Below are positions 6,466-12,253 of a DNA stretch of 12,253 nucleotides, piece after piece. How positions within the stretch are numbered: position 1 is the stretch's first letter; the number at the start of each line of letters is the position of its first letter. Source of the stretch: Flavobacteriales bacterium (GTDB lineage: Bacteria; Bacteroidota; Bacteroidia; Flavobacteriales; Flavobacteriaceae); NCBI GenBank assembly GCA_027031025.1, contig JALVEJ010000108.1:1-12253 (forward strand), given 5' to 3'. A program made the position numbers and the translations under genes. The notes below the pieces were generated by a model, which searched no databases, was not told where the DNA came from, and saw nothing but the letters and a program-made list of their open reading frames with translations.

Positions 6466-6575
6466 TCAATTCATCGCTTCCTCAAATTAGAAGCAGGTAT
6501 ATTGTAGGAAGTAATGAATAATCATCAAGGCGTTGAACAATATTTGAAGCACTGTATAATCCTCAATACCTCAGA
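6466..6575 (+). repeat. Dispersed ~90-bp intergenic repeat, copy A plus start of a second unit
   Basis: The unit begins around TTCATCGCTTCCTCAAATTA, continues through GAAGCAGGTAT and ATCATCAAGG, and ends at TTTGAAGCA (6551). A truncated second unit start, AATCCTCAATACCTCAGAAT, follows at about 6556-6575, before the antiporter promoter. It matches copies at 8118-8208 and 11968-12060 (minus). Confidence 0.6.
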
Positions 6576-6593
6576 ATTTTAAAAAAATCTGTA

Positions 6594-6601
6594 TAAATTT
6601 G
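6594..6601 (+). promoter_or_regulatory. Bacteroidota -7 promoter element for the Na+/H+ antiporter gene
   Basis: TAAATTTG is a full match to TAnnTTTG and sits 29 bases before the ATG. The -33 element is not evident. A GGAGA sequence at about 6617-6621 could serve as a ribosome binding site, unusual for this phylum. Confidence 0.5.
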
Positions 6602-6630
6602 TAAACCTAAAAACCGGAGAAAGCCTCAAT

Positions 6631-7890
6631 ATGGATTATTTTGAAATTGCCTCGATTATCGTTGTTATGTCTGCCGTTTTCGGATATTTAAATGAAAAAT
6701 ATTTAAAACTGCCGACCACCATTGGTTTAATGTTGATTGCTATCATTTTTACGTTGATTACCATTGTTTCAAGTTATATTAATCCGGTGTTGTTTAACCA
6801 TCAAAAAGAACTGATCAGTCAAATCAATTTTTCGGAAGTTTTACTCGATATGATGTTGAGTTTTATGCTGTTTGCCGGTGCCATGCATACCAATTTTGAA
6901 CAACTCAAAGTGCAGCGGCGGCCGGTTCTGGGCTTTGCTTTTATCGGCACCTTAATTTCTACTTTTTTAGTGGGGGGATTAAGCTTTTTGGCATTAAAAT
7001 TATTGGGCTTTAACATCGATTTTATTGACACTTTACTTTTCGGGGCATTAATTTCGCCTACTGATCCTATTGCTGTTCTTGGTATTTTAAAAAAAATAGG
7101 TATCGATAAGAAAGTTGAAACCGTTATCGTGGGCGAGTCGCTTTTTAACGATGGCGTAGGCGTGGTTGTTTTTTTGAGTATTTTTAAAATTGCCAAACAA
7201 GGTGTTGAAAATTTCCATATTTCCGATGTTTTTAAATTATTCGGTATAGAAGTCTTGGGTGGCATTGCATTGGGGCTGTTACTCGGTTGGATTGCTTACA
7301 AAATGATGAAAGAAATAGATAATTTTGATGCCGAAGTCATGGTAACGCTGGCTTTGGTGATGGGCGGCACTGTTTTGGCGCACAAAATACATGTATCGGC
7401 ACCACTGACTATGGTAACTGCCGGATTGGTCATTGGCAACGACACGGTTCGCAACAATGCTTTGAGCGAAATCACTGAGGTTTACGTCGATAAGTTTTGG
7501 GAACTGGTCGATGTGTTGCTTAATACCGTCCTGTTTGTTATGATTGGCATGGAACTTTTAATTGTTTCTTTTCAGCTGGATTATATTGTTGCCGGTATCA
7601 TTGCTATTATTATTGTATTAGTCAGCCGTTATCTGTCGGTTAAACCTTTGTTAGCATATTTTGAGCGGAAAATCAAATTTATTCCCAAAACCGATATAAT
7701 TATGACTTGGGGCGGTTTGCGTGGTGGTATTTCCATTGCTTTGGCGTTGAGCATTCCCGAAGAAATGCATCGCAATTTATTTCTGGTGATGACCTATATG
7801 ATTGTGGTCTTTTCCATATTGATACAAGGCTTGTCGTTAGGTAAAATTGTCCGAAAATATAAAGAACCCGAAAATTCTTTTGTAGATTGA
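6631..7890 (+). CDS. CPA1-family Na+/H+ (cation/proton) antiporter
   Basis: This 419-residue polytopic inner-membrane protein has roughly twelve hydrophobic segments along its length. It carries the CPA1 signatures ISPTDPIAVLGILKK (Asp145 in TDP) and GESLFNDGVGVVVF, where Asn173-Asp174 are the expected ion-binding pair. Near the C-terminus, TWGGLRGGISIALALS matches the conserved final core helix. Such proteins exchange cytoplasmic Na+ (sometimes K+ or Li+) for external protons and serve pH and salt homeostasis. The length corresponds to the compact bacterial NhaP-like members without a large cytoplasmic regulatory tail. The ATG at 6631 starts directly with the first membrane helix. The gene is monocistronic: flanking intergenic regions exceed 370 bp on each side and both contain dispersed repeats. 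Confidence 0.9.
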   Translation: MDYFEIASIIVVMSAVFGYLNEKYLKLPTTIGLMLIAIIFTLITIVSSYINPVLFNHQKELISQINFSEVLLDMMLSFMLFAGAMHTNFEQLKVQRRPVLGFAFIGTLISTFLVGGLSFLALKLLGFNIDFIDTLLFGALISPTDPIAVLGILKKIGIDKKVETVIVGESLFNDGVGVVVFLSIFKIAKQGVENFHISDVFKLFGIEVLGGIALGLLLGWIAYKMMKEIDNFDAEVMVTLALVMGGTVLAHKIHVSAPLTMVTAGLVIGNDTVRNNALSEITEVYVDKFWELVDVLLNTVLFVMIGMELLIVSFQLDYIVAGIIAIIIVLVSRYLSVKPLLAYFERKIKFIPKTDIIMTWGGLRGGISIALALSIPEEMHRNLFLVMTYMIVVFSILIQGLSLGKIVRKYKEPENSFVD

Positions 7891-7959
7891 CAAGTTATTA
7901 GAACTTCATTTCTATTTTATAGGAATCTTAAATTGATTATACTAAATATATTTGACGTC

Positions 7960-8235
7960 TCATTTTATTATTTCCTCAGAATTAAATTGGAGATTTGTAA
8001 GATGTTGATAATCAACATTTAATATTGTTTCTCAATTTTTTACTTCCTAAAATTTAAAGCTGTAATTTTATTTGAAGTAGAAAAGTCATCAGTCAAAAAA
8101 GTAAACTTTGAAGCAAAAATTCATCATTTCCTCACTTCCTCAAATTAAAAGCAGAGATAAAGTATAAAATTGTAATAAACATCAAAGAGCATAATATTAT
8201 ATGAAGCAGAAACAAATCCTCAACTCCTCAAATAA
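7960..8235 (+). repeat. Tandem array of diverged ~90-bp repeat units (copy B family)
   Basis: The array occupies most of the gene-less 7891-8262 interval. The best unit, 8118-8208, begins TTCATCATTTCCTC at 8120, contains CAAATTAAAAGCAGAGATAA and ends ATGAAGCA. Directly before it, about 8028-8117 reads as an older unit (ACTTCCTAAAATTTAAAGC, ATTTGAAGTA, then AAGTAAACTTTGAAGCA). About 7960-8027 looks like a third, more degraded unit (ATTTCCTCAGAATTAAA). A truncated fourth unit start (AATCCTCAACTCCTCAAAT) lies at about 8215-8233, just upstream of the metallopeptidase promoter. Confidence 0.6.
8002..8018. repeat. 17-bp palindrome
   Basis: ATGTTGAT-A-ATCAACAT is a perfect inverted repeat with a single central base. 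It could be an operator or simply a feature of the degraded repeat array. It is not followed closely by a clean T run. Confidence 0.35.
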
Positions 8236-8262
8236 CAATTTTTCTTTATCAACATTTTCTCT

Positions 8263-8270
8263 TAAATTTG
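8263..8270 (+). promoter_or_regulatory. Bacteroidota -7 promoter element for the metallopeptidase operon
   Basis: TAAATTTG matches TAnnTTTG exactly and lies 33 bases before the ATG at 8304. It overlaps the TTG at 8268-8270, which argues against that TTG being a start codon. Confidence 0.5.
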
Positions 8271-8303
8271 CAACAGAATCAAATCATTGAAAAACATATT
8301 CTT

Positions 8304-9155
8304 ATGCGTTGGAAAGGCAGACAAACCAGTAGTAATGTCGAAGACCGTAGAGGGCGACGTGGACGAGTAGTTGGAGGCACCGTTGGCATTGGAACCATCA
8401 TATTTTTTATAGCCTACACCTTATTAACTGGTGAAGCGCCTACTGAAATGTTGCAACAAAATCAACCGGTGCCAACCGAACAAACTCAAACAGTTCCACA
8501 TGACCAAAATGACGAATTAGCAGAGTTTGCTAAAGTCGTGTTTAAAGACACCGAAGATGTTTGGTCAAAAGTTTTTAAAGACGAATTGCATGCCCGTTAC
8601 CGTTATCCGAAATTGGTTTTATATTCCGGTTCCACACCGGCTGCTTGCGGTATGGCAAATGCGGCAACCGGTCCTTTTTATTGTCCTGCTGACGAAAAAG
8701 TATATATTGATTTAGACTTTTTTAGAGACCTGAAACGCAAATTCGGTGCCGGTGGCGATTTTGCCATGGCTTATATTATTGCTCATGAAGTAGGCCATCA
8801 TGTGCAGAATTTGTTGGGTATCACACAACAGGTTCAACAACAACGCAGAAGATTGAGTAAAACAGCTTATAACAAATTGTCCGTACGTTTAGAGTTGCAA
8901 GCCGATTATTTGGCAGGTGTTTGGGCACGTCATATTGAAGAAATGAAACATGTTTTGGATCCCGGTGATATTCAAGAAGCCATTAATTCAGCAGCTTCGG
9001 TTGGTGATGATCGTTTGCAAAAAAAATACACCGGAAGAGTGGTCCCCGATGCTTTTACGCATGGCACCTCAAAACAACGCGCCAATTGGTTTATAAAAGG
9101 CTTTAAAAACGGAACTATTAAAGGCGGGGATACGTTTAATGTGACTGATTTGTAA
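8304..9155 (+). CDS. YpfJ-family neutral zinc metallopeptidase
   Basis: This protein of 283 residues starts at ATG 8304 (MRWKGRQTSSNVEDRRG), matching the usual N-terminus of the family. A longer reading from TTG 8268 would place the start codon inside the promoter box. After a basic, Arg/Gly-rich head comes one membrane helix (about 22-42, VGGTVGIGTIIFFIAYTLL). A Gln/Pro-rich linker and the peptidase domain follow. The domain contains SGSTPAACGMANAATGPFYC, HEVGHH (161-166) and ELQADYLAG with Glu197 and Asp201, which together form a zincin-like HExxH site. The catalytic part should face the periplasm. Its physiological substrate is not known to me. The downstream DUF1287 gene starts about 16 bases after the stop, so both are probably one transcript. 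Confidence 0.88.
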   Translation: MRWKGRQTSSNVEDRRGRRGRVVGGTVGIGTIIFFIAYTLLTGEAPTEMLQQNQPVPTEQTQTVPHDQNDELAEFAKVVFKDTEDVWSKVFKDELHARYRYPKLVLYSGSTPAACGMANAATGPFYCPADEKVYIDLDFFRDLKRKFGAGGDFAMAYIIAHEVGHHVQNLLGITQQVQQQRRRLSKTAYNKLSVRLELQADYLAGVWARHIEEMKHVLDPGDIQEAINSAASVGDDRLQKKYTGRVVPDAFTHGTSKQRANWFIKGFKNGTIKGGDTFNVTDL

Positions 9156-9171
9156 ACATTTAATCTTATTG

Positions 9172-9750
9172 GTGAAAAAATTTTATGTCATATTATTTTC
9201 TTTGTTGGTTGTTCAAGTTTCAATGGCGCAAATTACCGGTGAAAACTTGCGTCTTGCAAATGCTGCTTTATCGTTAACATATCAACAGGTGCGTTATGAC
9301 CCGTCTTATTTCAAAATAGATTATCCAAATGGCGATGTGCCATCTGATAAAGGGGTTTGTACTGATGTAGTGATTCGAGCTTACCGGCTTATTGGCATTG
9401 ATTTGCAAAAAGAAGTGCATGAAGATATGAGTAAACACTTCAATCTTTATCCTAATTATTGGGGTTTAAACCATACCGACACAAATATTGACCATAGAAG
9501 AGTGCCCAATCTGATGAAATTTTTTGAAAGGAAAGGCACTGCCTTGCCTATAACCAACAATCCTGACGATTATTTGCCCGGCGATATTGTTTGTTGGGAT
9601 TTAGGCAACGGACAAACTCATATAGGTATAGTTGTTAATAAAAAATCAGATGATAAAAAACGTTATTTGATTGTCCATAATATCGGTCGTGGTCAAGAAG
9701 TTTCAGATTGTTTGTTTGATTTTAAAATTATTGGGCATTACAGATATTGA
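9172..9750 (+). CDS. Secreted DUF1287-family protein (NlpC/P60-like cysteine hydrolase fold)
   Basis: This protein of about 192 residues has a signal peptide (MKKFYVILFSLLVVQVSMAQ if the GTG at 9172 initiates; the TTG at 9169 is the alternative). No ATG is available upstream before the in-frame stop. The mature part matches DUF1287: PSDKGVCTDVVIRAYR (Cys about residue 63), HRRVPNLMKFFERKG, the LPGDIVCWDLGNGQTHIGIV segment (His about 150) and a final GHYRY. The Cys/His arrangement and the DIVCWD...HIGIV strand pattern suggest a papain-like cysteine hydrolase active in the periplasm or envelope, perhaps on peptidoglycan; this is inference. It follows the YpfJ-like gene closely and converges on the PAP2-like gene. 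Confidence 0.82.
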   Translation: MKKFYVILFSLLVVQVSMAQITGENLRLANAALSLTYQQVRYDPSYFKIDYPNGDVPSDKGVCTDVVIRAYRLIGIDLQKEVHEDMSKHFNLYPNYWGLNHTDTNIDHRRVPNLMKFFERKGTALPITNNPDDYLPGDIVCWDLGNGQTHIGIVVNKKSDDKKRYLIVHNIGRGQEVSDCLFDFKIIGHYRY

Positions 9751-9765
9751 TTACTAACCGATAGA

Positions 9766-9783
9766 TAGTTTTCTAAAAAACTA
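9766..9783. terminator. Weak AT-rich hairpin between convergent genes
   Basis: TAGTTTT (9766-9772) and AAAACTA (9777-9783) can pair around a 4-base loop, overlapping the end of the minus-strand gene. It could act as a bidirectional terminator, but it has little GC and so is weak. Confidence 0.3.
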
Positions 9784-10411
9784 CCCAAGTTACATAAAAA
9801 CCTGCTAATTGCATCAAAATACCAATCAAAATACCACGTGTAATATCTTTTAAGTTATGCGCGCCTAAATACACGCGACTTGCCATAACCAATGCCGCCA
9901 TCACTATCATCAAGGATAAATAATTAAGAATATTGATTTGTGAATAATAGCTCCAAGTAAAAAAAAATGTGATAGAACCTGAAATCGCCATTGCATGGAT
10001 ACTGGGTTTAGATTTGAAATAATTATAAACCGCCAAAGCCAATACCGACAAAATAATACCGATGAAAAAAGGAAATAACTCGACAAATTGATGGTATTTA
10101 GAAATTTTTTGAAAAATCACTGCATAAACTACTGCCATAATGACCGAAAAAATCAACCGCTCCTCAGGATATACCAATCGATAACCCGAAAATGCTTTAG
10201 TCCATAGAATCACAATAAAAAATAATAGCGGAATTAAAATACCGATTATTGACAAATATAAAATTAAAAAATAGCGGTTTGCCGGCAAGAAAAAACGCGG
10301 CGACAGATGAAAATAGAGCCACACCGTATATAACGGAATAAACACTGGATGAAAAACCAGTGATATCAGTTGTGCCACGATACTAATAATCTTGTTGCCG
10401 GTGTCCTGCAT
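9773..10411 (-). CDS. PAP2-superfamily-like integral membrane protein with degenerate active site
   Basis: This 212-residue protein has about six hydrophobic segments. The third PAP2 motif, SRxxxxxHxxxD, is intact (Ser178-Arg179, His185, Asp189 in SRVYLGAHNLKD). The second motif, PSGH, reads PSIH (136-139), with Ile in place of Gly, and no clear KxxxxxxRP first motif is visible near YRLVYPEER (77-85). PAP2 enzymes dephosphorylate lipid phosphates or undecaprenyl pyrophosphate. With the first motif missing, activity here is uncertain, and a structural or sensing role is possible. The gene starts 2 bases after the rpoN stop on the same strand, so it is almost certainly co-transcribed with rpoN and may be translationally coupled. 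Confidence 0.7.
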   Translation of the reverse strand: MQDTGNKIISIVAQLISLVFHPVFIPLYTVWLYFHLSPRFFLPANRYFLILYLSIIGILIPLLFFIVILWTKAFSGYRLVYPEERLIFSVIMAVVYAVIFQKISKYHQFVELFPFFIGIILSVLALAVYNYFKSKPSIHAMAISGSITFFFTWSYYSQINILNYLSLMIVMAALVMASRVYLGAHNLKDITRGILIGILMQLAGFYVTWVVF

Positions 10412-10413
10412 CC

Positions 10414-11859
10414 TTAAATTTCTTTACGCAAACGGGCGACCGGAATGCCGAGTTGTTCACGATATTTGGCTATGGTGCGACGTGCAATAGGAAACCCTTT
10501 TTCTTTTAGTGCTTTCGCCAGTTGTTCATCAGTCAAAGGTTTTCGCTTATCCTCTTGATCAACTACAGATTGCAAAATATTTTTGATTTTGATAGTCGAT
10601 ACATCTTCGCCTTGGGCGTCTTTCATCGATTCAGAGAAAAATTCTTTTAAAAGCTTAACGCCGTAAGGTGTCTGCACATATTTACTATTGGCAACCCGCG
10701 ACACAGTCGAAATATCCATATCGATTTTTTCGGCGATATCTTTCAGTATCATCGGTTTGATTTTACGCTCGTCACCGGTCAAAAAATAATCTTTTTGATA
10801 GTCGGCTATGGCTTTAATGGTTCGCAAAAGCGTGTCTCTACGTTGGTTAACCGCATCGATAAACCATTTGGCAGAGTCGAGTTTTTGTTTGATAAACATC
10901 ACCGCATCTTTCTGACTCTTATCCTTGTTTTCTTTATAGCCTTTGAGCATTTCGGTATAAGCGGGGGACACACGCAGTTCAGGGGCATTTTTGGCATTCA
11001 AACTGACATCTAATTCGTCATCTTCAACATTGATGATAAAATCCGGAATCACATGTTCTACATAACTTCCTGTCGAATTAAAAGCATTGCCCGGCTTAGG
11101 ATTAAGCTTGGTAATTTCTTCAATGGCTTCTTTGAGTTGTGCTTCGGTTATTTCAAATTTAGCCATCAGTTTTTTATATTTTTTATTGATAAAATACTCA
11201 AAGCCTTTTTCCAGTATTTTGATGGCTAATTCCCTTGCTTGAGTTGGTTTTTTGCGACGTAATTGTATCAATAAAGTTTCTTTCAGATCACGTGCGCCAA
11301 CTCCGGGCGGATCTAATTCTTGTATCAGCCGCAACACTTTTTCGACTTCTTCTTCTGTGGTCATCACGTTGTGCGTAAATGCCAAATCATCAACTATTTC
11401 AATAATATCACGACGCAAATAACCATTATCATTGATACTCCCAATTAAAAATTCCGCAATTTTACGTCGTTGTTCATCCAGCGGAAAGGCACTCAACTGC
11501 GATTTGAGATATTGCGTAAAACTTTCGCCTTGGGCGTAAGGCACTTTTTTCTCATCGTCATCCGCCGAATAGTTATTACTGCGTAAACGGTAATCCGGTA
11601 TTTCGTCATCGCTCAAATATTCATCGACATTAATATCCGGCGCTTCTATAATTTCGGCATCATCTTCATAGTTATCTTGTTGATCCAATAAATCTTGTTC
11701 CGGTTCTTCTTTGCCTTCTTCCAATGCCGGATTTTCTTCAATTTCTTGTTTCAACCGTTGTTCAAATTCAATAGTCGGCAACTGAATCAATTTCATCAAT
11801 TGAATCTGTTGCGGCGTGAGTTTTTGCTGTAATTTCTGATATAATCCTTGCTTGAGCAT
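10414..11859 (-). CDS. rpoN: RNA polymerase sigma-54 factor RpoN
   Basis: This 481-residue sigma-54 has all three regions. Region I is the Gln/Leu-rich activator-responsive start (MLKQGLYQKLQQKLTPQQIQ, with MKLIQLPTIEFEQRL and IEENPALE, residues 1-47). An unusually long acidic linker follows (about 47-110, rich in D and E), then the core-binding domain (including ELDPPGVGARDLKE and LNPKPG). A helix-turn-helix around residues 370-400 (LKDIAEKIDMDISTVSRVAN) and the RpoN box ARRTIAKYRE (459-468) recognise -24/-12 promoters. Initiation would require an AAA+ activator encoded elsewhere. The gene heads an apparent operon with the PAP2-like gene. Confidence 0.97.
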   Translation of the reverse strand: MLKQGLYQKLQQKLTPQQIQLMKLIQLPTIEFEQRLKQEIEENPALEEGKEEPEQDLLDQQDNYEDDAEIIEAPDINVDEYLSDDEIPDYRLRSNNYSADDDEKKVPYAQGESFTQYLKSQLSAFPLDEQRRKIAEFLIGSINDNGYLRRDIIEIVDDLAFTHNVMTTEEEVEKVLRLIQELDPPGVGARDLKETLLIQLRRKKPTQARELAIKILEKGFEYFINKKYKKLMAKFEITEAQLKEAIEEITKLNPKPGNAFNSTGSYVEHVIPDFIINVEDDELDVSLNAKNAPELRVSPAYTEMLKGYKENKDKSQKDAVMFIKQKLDSAKWFIDAVNQRRDTLLRTIKAIADYQKDYFLTGDERKIKPMILKDIAEKIDMDISTVSRVANSKYVQTPYGVKLLKEFFSESMKDAQGEDVSTIKIKNILQSVVDQEDKRKPLTDEQLAKALKEKGFPIARRTIAKYREQLGIPVARLRKEI

Positions 11860-11910
11860 AAATCTTTTCTATGTAATGGTTAATCGGTTATTTGATGAAT
11901 TAATTAGCAT

Positions 11911-12127
11911 AGGTCGCTGAGTGATACCGATACCGACGAAAGTCGGGACGGGATTGTACCGAAGCGGTGCTTCATAGTTTACTTGGTTCTTTGATAAATA
12001 TATATTACTTCAAATTGTATTTCTGCTTTTAATTTGATGATGAATTGATGAAATGATGAGCAAGGTCACCGAGTGATTTTAGCTGTTTCAACTTAGGTTA
12101 CTGAGCCTGTCGAAGTACAACTTCCAA
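11911..12127. repeat. Intergenic cluster of palindromic/REP-like motifs between ahcY and rpoN
   Basis: No gene lies in this stretch. Three related motifs occur: AGGTCGCTGAG (11911-11921), AGGTCACCGAG (12063-12073) and AGGTTACTGAG (12095-12105). The last continues into CCTGTCGAAGTAC, a pattern resembling dispersed palindromic repeats of other bacteria. A stem CCGAC-GAAA-GTCGG (about 11932-11945) with a GAAA tetraloop lies beside the first motif and is followed by GACGGGATTGT. Confidence 0.5.
11968..12060 (-). repeat. Dispersed ~90-bp intergenic repeat, copy C
   Basis: Read on the minus strand this begins CTCATCATTTCATCAATTC, contains CAAATTAAAAGCAGAAATA and ATCAAAGAACC, and ends AAGTAAACTATGAAGCA. 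This is the same order of blocks as the unit at 8118-8208. It points toward rpoN, as the other copies point toward their downstream genes. Confidence 0.6.
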
Positions 12128-12253
12128 CTAATACCTATAATAATCCGGTTTATACGGTCCTTCTTTTTTAACCCCGATATAAGCGGCTTGTTCATCGGTT
12201 AATTCATCTAATTCCACACCTAGATGTTCCAAATGTAATCGCGCTACCATTTC
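12128..12253 (-). CDS. ahcY: Adenosylhomocysteinase (S-adenosyl-L-homocysteine hydrolase), C-terminal 41 residues; 5' end outside window
   Basis: The minus-strand frame entering at the right edge reads EMVARLHLEHLGVELDELT and ends AAYIGVKKEGPYKPDYYRY before TAG. The tail GPYKPDxYRY is the invariant C-terminus of adenosylhomocysteinase, which supplies the Lys and Tyr that reach into the NAD site of the neighbouring subunit. The Lys and final Tyr are both present. The enzyme is cytoplasmic and hydrolyses S-adenosylhomocysteine to adenosine and homocysteine, in the methyl cycle. Only the end of the gene is here. It is followed by repeats before rpoN on the same strand, so it is probably a separate transcript. 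Confidence 0.95.
   Translation of the reverse strand, partial: EMVARLHLEHLGVELDELTDEQAAYIGVKKEGPYKPDYYRY

Noticed and set aside
6819..7265. 148-codon minus-strand frame inside the antiporter gene
   Set aside because: It lies antisense to well-conserved CPA1 motifs and has a Lys/Pro/Thr-rich shadow composition.
8002..8060. Rho-independent terminator for the antiporter gene
   Set aside because: The palindrome is AT-rich, has almost no loop, lies over 110 bases after the stop, and the nearest strong T run is about 20 bases further on.

Overview
The window looks like a Bacteroidota chromosome, most likely Flavobacteriia. The evidence is AT-rich DNA, a type IX secretion (T9SS) C-terminal sorting domain on a secreted peptidase, TAnnTTTG-type -7 promoter elements (TAAATTTG three times) with few clear Shine-Dalgarno sites, an RHS protein with the Bacteroidota-style core, and a RelE/ParE module of a type common in this phylum. 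No rRNA, tRNA, CRISPR array or intact insertion sequence was seen.

Positions 1-3016 are an accessory polymorphic-toxin island on the + strand. It holds the 3' part of an RHS protein (end of the core plus a variable C-terminal domain). One base later comes a 38-residue membrane peptide gene. Then follows an orphan, start-less fragment homologous to the end of the RHS C-terminal domain, and a second small membrane protein gene. Next are a GC-rich hairpin, a type II toxin-antitoxin pair, and a second truncated RHS core that stops exactly where a toxin domain would begin. The two RHS core copies form gapless direct repeats of about 390 bp bracketing everything between them. The twice-repeated order 'toxin tail then small membrane protein' suggests a stepwise-replaced effector/immunity locus.

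Positions 3026-12253 are mostly housekeeping or conserved genes. They are a GNAT-like acyltransferase (minus), a T9SS-exported M1 aminopeptidase (plus), a CPA1 Na+/H+ antiporter (plus), a YpfJ-like zinc metallopeptidase with a DUF1287 secreted protein (plus, apparent operon), sigma-54 RpoN with a PAP2-like membrane protein (minus, apparent operon), and the last 41 codons of S-adenosylhomocysteinase (minus, running off the window).

The intergenic regions of this second part are packed with small repeats. The most notable is a diverged unit of about 90 bp found upstream of, and co-oriented with, the antiporter, the metallopeptidase and rpoN. It is arrayed in tandem before the metallopeptidase, and in two cases ends shortly before a recognisable -7 promoter box. 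Other elements include GGTCRCTGAG-type motifs, GC-rich hairpins, and short TTAATG and purine tandem repeats.
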